Assembly: GCA_945871545.1 (NCBI GenBank)
Contig: CAMBWJ010000056.1
Coordinates: 1 to 8,900, forward strand
Length of the DNA stretch: 8,900 bases
DNA from: an uncultured Clostridia bacterium
GTDB taxonomy: Bacteria; Bacillota_A; Clostridia; Christensenellales; Aristaeellaceae
Reading direction: 5' to 3'
Positions 1 to 5,603 of this stretch are shown here, in pieces (position 1 is the first letter of the stretch; every line of letters begins with the position of its first letter). The translations under genes and the position numbers were made by a program. A model generated the notes under the pieces. The model was given only the letters and a program-made list of their open reading frames with translations. It was not told the origin of the DNA and made no database searches.

Positions 1-895
1 ATTCACCGTCATCAAGCAGGCCGCCGTGCCCTGCGTGGCCGTCATGGGCATGATGCTGGTGCTGACCACCGGCGGCATCGACCTTTCCCTGGCCAACACC
101 GTGGGCCTGTGCTCCGTGGTGCTGGGCGTGCTGACCGTGCTCAACGGCTGGCCGGCCTGGGCCGCCATCCTGATCACCCTGCTGGTGGGCGCACTGGTGG
201 GCCTGATGAACGGCTGCATCGTGCAGTACCTGCGCGTGCCGGCCTTCATCGCCACCACCGGCTCCGGCTATGTGATCTACGGCATCGCCCAGATCATCGG
301 CAAGGGCGAGCAGTTCAACCAGCTGCCCGAGGATCTGAAGGCCTTCGGCACCACCAAGCTGTTCAACTTCATCTATGAGGCGCTGCCGGAGGGGCTGCAG
401 GAAGTGAAGTTCCTCAAGACCTTCTTGCGTCTGCCCAGCTACGTGTGGATCTCCGTGGCGATCGTGCTGCTGATGTACTTTGTGCGCCACAAGACGGTGT
501 ACGGCCGCAACCTCTCTGCCTTCGGCTTCAATGCCAAGACCGCGCGGCTCTCCGGCATCCGCACCCACCGCCTCCACGTGATGACCTACATGATCTGCTC
601 CGTGCTGGTGGCCATGGCCTCGGTGCTGCTGTCCATCCGCGCAGGCTGCTGCCAGTCCAACCTGGGCGGTCTGAACTACACCTTCGACATCGTCACCGCT
701 GCGGTGGTTGCTGGAACGAGCCTGTACGGCGGCGTCTCCAGCGTGCTCAACTGCGTGTTCGGCGTGTTCATCACCAAGACAATCGAGGTCTCCATCAACA
801 TGCTGAAGGTGAACTACTACCTGTTCAAGCCCTGCCTGGGTCTGGTGATTCTCATCGCCATCGTGCTGGAAGCCTACAAGAACCGCAAGCTGTGA
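1..895 (+). CDS. CUT2-family (RbsC-like) sugar ABC transporter permease, 5' truncated
   Basis: This is the membrane-spanning subunit of a ribose/galactose-type (CUT2) ABC importer, which forms the sugar channel in the cytoplasmic membrane. The reading frame is open from base 2, so the true start and the first membrane segments lie upstream of the window. The family motif TTGGIDLS is at 65-88. Several hydrophobic helices follow, then the cytoplasmic coupling loop GFNAKTARLSGI (524-559), which contacts the ATPase, and further helices ending in a short basic tail (KNRKL). Between the third and fourth visible helices there is a long, partly charged stretch (about 311-445) where RbsC has a short loop, so this is not a plain RbsC. 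The ATPase gene starts 18 nt after the stop, which indicates one operon. The substrate cannot be read from this subunit; no binding protein is in the window. Family assignment is firm, substrate unknown. Confidence 0.9.
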   Translation, partial: FTVIKQAAVPCVAVMGMMLVLTTGGIDLSLANTVGLCSVVLGVLTVLNGWPAWAAILITLLVGALVGLMNGCIVQYLRVPAFIATTGSGYVIYGIAQIIGKGEQFNQLPEDLKAFGTTKLFNFIYEALPEGLQEVKFLKTFLRLPSYVWISVAIVLLMYFVRHKTVYGRNLSAFGFNAKTARLSGIRTHRLHVMTYMICSVLVAMASVLLSIRAGCCQSNLGGLNYTFDIVTAAVVAGTSLYGGVSSVLNCVFGVFITKTIEVSINMLKVNYYLFKPCLGLVILIAIVLEAYKNRKL

Positions 896-913
896 GAAAG
901 CGAGGAGCATGTG

Positions 914-2434
914 ATGAATAAGACCATTCTTGAAATGAAGGGCATCACCAAGTACATCTTCGATGCCTACGGAAACGCTCTTCGCAACGCCACCGTCAAG
1001 ATTCTGGACGGCGTGAACTTCGATCTGCGCGAGGGCGAGGTGCACATCCTGGTGGGCGAGAACGGCGCGGGCAAGTCCACGCTGATGAAGATCCTGGGCG
1101 GCATCCTGCCCCCCGACGAGGGCGAGATCCTGTTGGACGGCAAGGCCGTGCATCCCCGCAACGCCCGCGAGGCCATGGAGCTGGGCATCGGCTTCATTCA
1201 TCAGGAACTGAACCTGTGCAACAACCTCTCCGTGGCCCAGAACATCTTCATCGGACGCGAGAAAAAGGGCCGCTTCCTGATGGACAACCGAGGCATGGTG
1301 AAGGAGGCGCGCCGGATGCTCAACGAGCTGGGCATCGACATCGATCCCACCATGCAGGTGGCCAAGCTCTCCACCGCCCAGCAGCAGGTGGTGGAAATCG
1401 TCAAGGTGCTCAGCTACAACTGCCGCATCATCATCATGGACGAGCCCACCTCCTCCCTGACCAAGAAGGAGATCGACTTCCTGTTCGGCCTGATCCACAA
1501 GCTGCGCAGCGAGGGCGTGTCCATCATCTACATCTCCCACCGCACCGAGGAGTTCGAGCAGGTGGGCGACCGCCTGAGCGTGCTGCGCGACGGCCAGTAC
1601 ATCGGCACGCTGGTGCGCGAGGAGTTCGAGATCGACCGCATCGTGAAGATGATGGTCGGCCGCCAGCTGGGCGAGATGTACGAAAACCGGCACGTGCCCG
1701 GCAGCGAGGTTGCGCTGGAGGTCAGGGGCATGCGCCTGGAGCCCCACACCGCGCCCATCGACATCCGGGTGCATGCCGGCGAGATCGTGGGCATGGGCGG
1801 CCTGGTCGGTGCGGGCCGCACGGAGCTGGCCAAGTCCATCTACGGTGCGCGCAAGAGCTTTGGCGGCGAGGTGTACTACTATGGAAAGAAGTATGCGACC
1901 CTCGATCCCCAGAAGTGGCTGCGCGACGGCCTGATCTACCTGACCGAGGACCGAAAGGACGAGGGCCTCATTCTGGAGATGGGCATCGCCGAGAACATCA
2001 CCCTGGCCAACCTCTGGCGCATGTTCAAAAAGGGCGTAATCAAGCCCTCCGTTGAGCGCGAGACCTCCGATAAGATGGTGGAGGAGCTCAACATCATGTG
2101 CAAGAACAAGACCCAGCCGGTCAAGACCCTCTCCGGCGGCAACCAGCAGAAGGTGGTGCTGGGCAAGTGCCTGATCACGACGCCGAAGGTGCTGATCCTG
2201 GACGAGCCCACCCGCGGCATCGACGTGGGCGCAAAGCGCGAGATCTACCACATCATCGATTCCATCGCCGCCGAGGGCGTGGCCGTCATCATGATCTCCT
2301 CGGATATGCCCGAGCTCATCGGCATGTCCGACCGCATCTATGTGATGAAGGACGGCTGCGTCGTGGCGGAGATCAAGGACAAGGCCGACATGCAGCAGGA
2401 AAAGATTTTGTCCTATACAATCGGCCAAAAATGA
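914..2434 (+). CDS. CUT2-family (RbsA/MglA-like) sugar ABC transporter ATP-binding protein, two NBDs
   Basis: This is the cytoplasmic ATPase that powers the sugar importer, 506 residues, the usual length for RbsA/MglA with two fused nucleotide-binding domains. Domain 1 has Walker A GENGAGKST (48-56), Q-loop HQEL (96-99), a diverged signature LSTAQQQ (152-158), Walker B with MDEP (175-178) and H-loop His209. Domain 2 shows the CUT2 pattern of a degenerate Walker A, GLVGAGRTE (296-304, no lysine), intact signature LSGGNQQ (406-412), Walker B with LDEP (429-432), and ISSD where an H-loop would be. One catalytic site is therefore probably impaired, as known for this family. An insertion (about residues 14-29) precedes the first Walker A. 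The in-frame GTG at 911 is only 3 nt from GAGGAG (902-907), while ATG 914 has 6 nt spacing, so ATG 914 is preferred. It lies directly downstream of the permease in the same operon. Confidence 0.95.
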   Translation: MNKTILEMKGITKYIFDAYGNALRNATVKILDGVNFDLREGEVHILVGENGAGKSTLMKILGGILPPDEGEILLDGKAVHPRNAREAMELGIGFIHQELNLCNNLSVAQNIFIGREKKGRFLMDNRGMVKEARRMLNELGIDIDPTMQVAKLSTAQQQVVEIVKVLSYNCRIIIMDEPTSSLTKKEIDFLFGLIHKLRSEGVSIIYISHRTEEFEQVGDRLSVLRDGQYIGTLVREEFEIDRIVKMMVGRQLGEMYENRHVPGSEVALEVRGMRLEPHTAPIDIRVHAGEIVGMGGLVGAGRTELAKSIYGARKSFGGEVYYYGKKYATLDPQKWLRDGLIYLTEDRKDEGLILEMGIAENITLANLWRMFKKGVIKPSVERETSDKMVEELNIMCKNKTQPVKTLSGGNQQKVVLGKCLITTPKVLILDEPTRGIDVGAKREIYHIIDSIAAEGVAVIMISSDMPELIGMSDRIYVMKDGCVVAEIKDKADMQQEKILSYTIGQK

Positions 2435-2442
2435 GTTATAAT
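2414..2442 (+). promoter_or_regulatory. possible internal sigma-A promoter ahead of the DUF4867 gene
   Basis: A perfect TATAAT lies at 2437-2442. TATACA (4 of 6 matches to TTGACA) lies at 2414-2419, leaving a 17-bp spacer. The -35 box is inside the last codons of the ATPase gene. Initiation would be near 2449, giving a leader of about 48 nt for the DUF4867 gene. This is inferred from the sequence only; transcription from the transporter promoter could also continue through. Confidence 0.4.
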
Positions 2443-2474
2443 GAATGCAGCGGCAGCTTTACCGCTGCATTTAT
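2441..2474 (+). other. intergenic hairpin between the ATPase and DUF4867 genes
   Basis: AATGCAGCGG (2444-2453) pairs perfectly with CCGCTGCATT (2462-2471) around an 8-nt loop. Three more pairs (one G-U) extend the stem outward to 2441/2474. There is no U-tract after the stem, only TTAT, so it is not a canonical terminator. It begins just after the ATPase stop and ends about 10 nt before the next Shine-Dalgarno. It may stabilise the 3' end of the transporter mRNA, mark a processing site, or attenuate downstream expression. The pairing is seen directly; the role is inferred. Confidence 0.6.
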
Positions 2475-2496
2475 GAAATCACAGGAGGAATTCAAG

Positions 2497-3126
2497 ATGA
2501 AGATTCAATCCGTTTTCGATCCGTCCTTCGCCCGCTACGGCAAGGTCATCAAGGGCTTTGACACCGCTGCACTGGAGGCCGAGATGGCCAAGCTGCCCTG
2601 CCCGGACGGCGCTGTGGTGTACGTTCCCTCCGTGCCGGAGCTGGAGGCGCTGGACGTGATGCAGGCCTTCACCGATCAGCTCTACGGCGGCATGCCCATC
2701 CAGATCGGCTACTGCAACGGCGACAACCACGTGATGAACTGCCTGGAGTATCACCGCGACAGCGAGCTGAACCTGGCCTGCACCGACATGATCCTGCTGC
2801 TGGGCCTGGAGGCCGACGTGGACTTCGAGAAGTACGAGTACGACACCGCGAAGGTCGAGGCCTTCCTCGCACCCAAGGGCACGCTGGTGGAGGTCTACGC
2901 GACCACGCTGCACTATGCGCCCATCAATGCCGGCGGCAAGTTCCGCTGCACGGTGGTGCTGCCCAAGGGAACCAACACCGAGCTGAAGTTCAAGCCCGAT
3001 CCCGCCGGTGAGAGCCGCCTGCTGACCGCCACCAACAAGTGGCTGCTGGCCCACGCGGAATCCCCCGAGGCCAAGAACGGTGCGGTGGTCGCGCTCAAGG
3101 GCGAGAATCCGGTGGTGAACTACTGA
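2497..3126 (+). CDS. DUF4867 family protein, cupin-like, function unknown
   Basis: This 209-residue cytoplasmic protein has no signal peptide or membrane segment. I recognise it as DUF4867 from its overall pattern: FDPSFARYGKV (7-17), YGGMPIQIGYCNGDN (63-77), CLEYHRDSELN (82-92), PKGTLVEVYATTLHYAP (126-142), VLPKGTN (154-160) and NKWLLAH (180-186). Members that I know of occur beside sugar transport and catabolism genes in Firmicutes, but no reaction is established to my knowledge. The conserved Glu84, His86, Glu90 and His139, with glycine-rich beta-type stretches, resemble the metal-ligand spacing of cupin sugar isomerases and lyases. That is inference. The start is set by AGGAGG at 2483-2488, 8 nt before the ATG. 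It follows the transporter ATPase by 62 nt and is closed by a strong terminator, so it is probably the last gene of the sugar locus. Confidence 0.88.
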   Translation: MKIQSVFDPSFARYGKVIKGFDTAALEAEMAKLPCPDGAVVYVPSVPELEALDVMQAFTDQLYGGMPIQIGYCNGDNHVMNCLEYHRDSELNLACTDMILLLGLEADVDFEKYEYDTAKVEAFLAPKGTLVEVYATTLHYAPINAGGKFRCTVVLPKGTNTELKFKPDPAGESRLLTATNKWLLAHAESPEAKNGAVVALKGENPVVNY

Positions 3127-3133
3127 TGAAACG

Positions 3134-3167
3134 GGCGGAGGAGATGATAGTATCTCCTCCGCCTTTT
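3134..3167 (+). terminator. intrinsic terminator after the DUF4867 gene
   Basis: GGCGGAGGAGAT (3134-3145) pairs perfectly over 12 bp with ATCTCCTCCGCC (3152-3163) around a 6-nt loop, followed by TTTT and CT. It lies 8 nt after the DUF4867 stop and closes the sugar-transport unit. It ends only about 20 nt before the ydcF start. Confidence 0.9.
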
Positions 3168-3187
3168 CTGTGAATGGGGGAGAGGAC

Positions 3188-3976
3188 ATGCTTCAGAAAA
3201 CTGCGGACGCGATCAACCTGCTGGGCCGCTTCTGCGGACGGCGGGACGTGGCTGAGCTGAATCGGGAGCAGCTGCAAAAGCGTTTCGGCGCGGAGCAGGC
3301 GGATGTGATGGCGCTGTTCGGCGGCAGCATCCTCTGCGGCGGCGACGTGCTGGCGGAGGCCATGCGCGCGGGCGTGGCGCGGCGCTATGTGATCGTGGGC
3401 GGCGAGGGCCACACCACCCAGCGCCTGCGGGACGAGATGGCCGGGGAGCTGCCGGGATTCCAGACCGGGGGTCTGCAGGAGGCGCGGCTGTTTGCGCAGT
3501 ACCTGAAGCTGCGCCACGGCCTGGAGGCCGATCTTCTGGAGTGCAATTCCACGAACTGCGGCAACAACATTGCCTACCTGCTGGACTTGCTGAAGCGGAA
3601 CGGCGTGGAATGCAGCACGATGATCCTGACACAGGACGCGACCATGCAGCTGCGCAGGTCGGCGGGGCTTCGGAAGCATGCACCGGAGATCACCCCGATC
3701 AACTACGCCGCCTATGCGGCGGAGGTGGAGGTGCGCAGCGGCAAGCTTGCCTTCCGGGACGCGCCCAAGGGCATGTGGAGCATGGAGCGCTACATCACGC
3801 TGCTGATGGGAGAGATTCCCCGGCTGCGGGACGATGCGGAGGGCTACGGCCCGCGCGGGCGCGGCTTCATCGCCCACGTGGATGTATCCGAGGAGGTGGA
3901 GCGCGCCTTCGATTTTCTGCGTAAGCGGTTCCCCGAGTCCGTGCGCGCCGCGAACCCGAAGTATGCGTCCAGATGA
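3188..3976 (+). CDS. ydcF: YdcF family protein (DUF218), putative SAM-binding
   Basis: This 262-residue soluble protein matches E. coli YdcF (266 aa) along its full length. Shared landmarks are the early nucleotide-fold strand with GGSIL (45-49), GGEGHTT (71-77), the RxEA-like helix at Glu98, the hallmark STNCGNN (121-127), QDATMQ (149-154), MERY (199-202), GEIPRLRDD (208-216) and GYGPRGRGFIAHVD (219-232). E. coli YdcF is reported to have a Rossmann-like alpha/beta fold and to bind S-adenosylmethionine; its cellular role is unclear. It lacks the N-terminal membrane segment common in other DUF218 proteins, so it is cytoplasmic. ATG 3188 is preceded by GGGGGAGAGG (3176-3185). An in-frame GTG at 3170 overlaps the terminator tail and is less likely. 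No clear promoter lies between the preceding terminator and the start, so expression may depend on read-through. The gene is convergent with the HAD gene. Family firm, function uncertain. Confidence 0.92.
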   Translation: MLQKTADAINLLGRFCGRRDVAELNREQLQKRFGAEQADVMALFGGSILCGGDVLAEAMRAGVARRYVIVGGEGHTTQRLRDEMAGELPGFQTGGLQEARLFAQYLKLRHGLEADLLECNSTNCGNNIAYLLDLLKRNGVECSTMILTQDATMQLRRSAGLRKHAPEITPINYAAYAAEVEVRSGKLAFRDAPKGMWSMERYITLLMGEIPRLRDDAEGYGPRGRGFIAHVDVSEEVERAFDFLRKRFPESVRAANPKYASR

Positions 3977-3985
3977 TTCAAAAAA

Positions 3986-4033
3986 TATGCGCCCGGATGC
4001 TTCCATATGGCTTGCATCCGGGCGCATTTGTTT
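3986..4033. terminator. bidirectional intrinsic terminator between ydcF and the HAD gene
   Basis: ATGCGCCCGGATGC (3987-4000) pairs perfectly over 14 bp with GCATCCGGGCGCAT (4014-4027), with a 13-nt loop. On the + strand it is followed by TTTGTTT (4027-4033), serving ydcF. On the - strand the A-run 3980-3985 becomes a U-tract, serving the HAD/xpt unit. The position between two convergent stops fits a shared terminator. Confidence 0.9.
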
Positions 4034-4042
4034 GGAAAGTGT

Positions 4043-4843
4043 TCACAGCAGCGGAACCATATCCGCCAGGCGGTCGAACTTGAGGTCGGGCACGGTCTTG
4101 GACTCGGCCAGCATATCCTCGGTGGTCTCGCCGGACATCACCAGGATGGACAGCATGCCGCTGCGCAGGCCCGTCTCGATGTCGGTGTACAGGCGGTCGC
4201 CCACCATGGCCATCTCGCTGCACGTAAGACCCGTGCGACGCTTCGCCGCCTCCACGATGCCGGTGTGGGGCTTGCCCACGATCAGGTCCGGGCGGCGGCC
4301 GGTGGAGGCCTCGATGAAGGCCATGATCGCGCCGATGTCCGGGATGAAGCCCGTCTCGGTGGGGCAGTTGAAGTCCGGGTGGGTGGCGATGTAGGGCAGA
4401 CCCGCGCGCACGAAGTCGCACACGGCGGTCATCTTGGCGTAGTCCAGCGTGGTGTCGAAGCCGATGACCACGATCTCCGGATTTTGCTGGTCCACCTCGA
4501 TGCCGGCCTCCCTGAAGTCCTGGAGCAGGAATTCGTTGCCCAGCACGAAAGCGCGCTTGCCGGGGTAGAGCTCCCTGAGCTTCTCGCAGGTGGCCTCGCC
4601 GGAGGTCATCACCTTGCTGCGATCCACCTCCAGCCCCATGCGGCGCAGGCGCTGCACGTAGAAATCGGCGTTGTGGGAGGAATTGTTGGTGAGGAAGAGG
4701 AAGTCGCGGCCCGTGGCCTTCACCTTCTCAATGAAGTCCAGGGAGCCCTCGATCAGCTTATCTCCCAGATAGAAGGTGCCGTCCATGTCCAGCAGGAACA
4801 GCTTTACATCCTTAAGCGTCATCTTTTGACCATCCTTCTTCAT
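4043..4843 (-). CDS. HAD-IIA family phosphatase (NagD/AraL-like)
   Basis: This is a cytoplasmic haloacid-dehalogenase superfamily hydrolase of 266 residues, typical for subfamily IIA. All four catalytic motifs are visible: motif I DMDGT (19-23, nucleophile and acid-base Asp), motif II TNNSS (52-56), motif III lysine in GKPH (190-193) and motif IV GDRLYTD (215-221). The cap region includes GFD (128-130) and HPDFNCPTETGFIPDIGAI (155-173), as in NagD, AraL and phosphoglycolate-phosphatase-like enzymes. The family removes phosphate from sugar phosphates or nucleotides; the substrate here is unknown. The start at 4843 overlaps the xpt stop as ATGA, pointing to translational coupling. An alternative ATG at 4822 would give 259 residues beginning MTLKDVKLF, with AAGGA about 10 nt upstream, and fits the usual N-terminus of the family well. 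The start is therefore open between these two. The gene ends at the bidirectional terminator. Confidence 0.92.
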   Translation of the reverse strand: MKKDGQKMTLKDVKLFLLDMDGTFYLGDKLIEGSLDFIEKVKATGRDFLFLTNNSSHNADFYVQRLRRMGLEVDRSKVMTSGEATCEKLRELYPGKRAFVLGNEFLLQDFREAGIEVDQQNPEIVVIGFDTTLDYAKMTAVCDFVRAGLPYIATHPDFNCPTETGFIPDIGAIMAFIEASTGRRPDLIVGKPHTGIVEAAKRRTGLTCSEMAMVGDRLYTDIETGLRSGMLSILVMSGETTEDMLAESKTVPDLKFDRLADMVPLL

Positions 4844-5409
4844 TCAAACTCGATCAGATTCTCGGCCATGCGCTTCACCGGGGCCAGAATCTCCACGCGG
4901 TAGCCGGCCTCCTGCAGCTTCTTCAGGCCCGGCTGGAAGGTCTTGGCGATCACGATGCCGATGCCCGCCACCTGTGCGCCTGCGCGTTCCAGCAGGCTCG
5001 ACGCACCCAGCGCGGCCTCGCCGTTGGCAAGGAAGTCGTCGATCAGCAGCACCCTGTCTCCCGGATGCACGAACTGGGGCTTCAGCGTCAGCATGTAGGG
5101 CGCGTTCTTGGTGAAGGAGAACACCTCCGTCTGGAGGATTCCCTCCTTCAGGATGCTCGACTTGGACTTCTTCAGGATCACCAGCGGCAGATCCATCTCC
5201 AGCGCGGCCATGGCGGCGGGCGCGATGCCGGAGGATTCGATGGTCACGATGCGGGTGATGCCCGCGTCGGCAAAGCGGCGGGCGAATTCCTTTCCCGCCT
5301 CCTGCATCAGCTTCACATCCACCTGATGGTTCAGAAAGGAGTCCACCAGCAGCACGTGCTCGTCCAGCGCGCGTCCGCAGTCCAGTATCTTTTGTTTCAG
5401 CAGTTCCAT
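4840..5409 (-). CDS. xpt: xanthine phosphoribosyltransferase
   Basis: The enzyme joins xanthine to PRPP to form XMP plus pyrophosphate, in purine salvage in the cytoplasm. The 189-residue product aligns end to end with B. subtilis Xpt (194 aa): LVDSFLNHQVD (21-31), the ESSGIAP loop (58-64), VFSFTKN (96-102), the type I PRTase PRPP motif VLLIDDFLANGEA (120-132), and GIGIVIAKTFQPG (149-161). The start MELLKQKI at 5409 is chosen because it matches the family N-terminus (MEALKRKI in B. subtilis). A further upstream in-frame ATG (5448) lies inside the promoter -10 box and is excluded. The purine-rich AGGAAGGG (5428-5421) serves as Shine-Dalgarno, with somewhat long spacing of about 11 nt. The stop overlaps the downstream HAD start by 2 nt. 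Unlike B. subtilis xpt, the leader has no room for a guanine riboswitch. Confidence 0.97.
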   Translation of the reverse strand: MELLKQKILDCGRALDEHVLLVDSFLNHQVDVKLMQEAGKEFARRFADAGITRIVTIESSGIAPAAMAALEMDLPLVILKKSKSSILKEGILQTEVFSFTKNAPYMLTLKPQFVHPGDRVLLIDDFLANGEAALGASSLLERAGAQVAGIGIVIAKTFQPGLKKLQEAGYRVEILAPVKRMAENLIEFE

Positions 5410-5446
5410 AGTCGCCCATTCCCTTCCTAAAAAACTGTATAAAAGC

Positions 5447-5474
5447 ATTATACCACAGCCGCGCCCTGCGTTAA
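5447..5474 (-). promoter_or_regulatory. extended -10 promoter of xpt-HAD
   Basis: On the - strand a perfect TATAAT (5452-5447) is preceded by TGG, the TGn extended -10 element. TTAACG (5474-5469), 4 of 6 matches to TTGACA, lies 16 bp upstream. Initiation near 5440 leaves a leader of about 31 nt before the xpt ATG. Confidence 0.75.
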
Positions 5475-5484
5475 ATAGGAGGGC

Positions 5485-5494
5485 AGGTTAACCT
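5485..5494. promoter_or_regulatory. 10-bp perfect palindrome upstream of xpt (possible operator)
   Basis: AGGTTAACCT reads identically on both strands and lies about 50 bp upstream of the predicted xpt start site, between the divergent xpt and cca promoters. The position would suit a regulator binding just upstream of the -35. It is short and could be chance; it does not look like a B. subtilis PurBox. Confidence 0.25.
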
Positions 5495-5559
5495 TGGGTG
5501 ATTTTCGGCGGGGACGGAAGGGCGTGGCTCATCCATGCGGCGCTGCCAGCGCTTTCCGC

Positions 5560-5588
5560 TTGCGCGGGCGCTGCGTGTATGCTATAAT
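5560..5588 (+). promoter_or_regulatory. extended -10 promoter of cca
   Basis: TATAAT (5583-5588) is preceded by TGC, giving a TGn extended -10. TTGCGC (5560-5565) lies exactly 17 bp upstream and keeps the TTG half of the -35 consensus. Predicted initiation is near 5595, only about 9 nt before the cca ATG. Confidence 0.7.
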
Positions 5589-5603
5589 GCTGCGGGTGAT
5601 TTC

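Noticed and set aside
3144..3173. Nine-codon frame through the terminator before ydcF, with GGAGG 2 nt upstream
   Set aside because: Spacing is too short for initiation and the bases are fully explained by the terminator stem.
2479..3189. 236-codon open frame on the - strand over the DUF4867 gene
   Set aside because: Shadow frame; it also spans the terminator and has biased Val/His/Gln composition.
4001..4013. Self-complementary CCATATGG in the terminator loop
   Set aside because: Too short and without space for a loop; likely chance.
3095..4027. 310-codon open frame on the - strand across ydcF
   Set aside because: Antisense to full-length YdcF and runs through both terminators; low-complexity His/Ala/Gln composition and no family resemblance.
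4007..4903. 298-codon open frame on the + strand over the HAD gene
   Set aside because: Antisense to a HAD protein with all four motifs; crosses the terminator and lacks a ribosome binding site.
5535..5603. N-terminal extension of cca from ATG 5535
   Set aside because: It would place the cca promoter inside the gene, has no ribosome binding site, and adds an Arg-rich segment not expected in the family.
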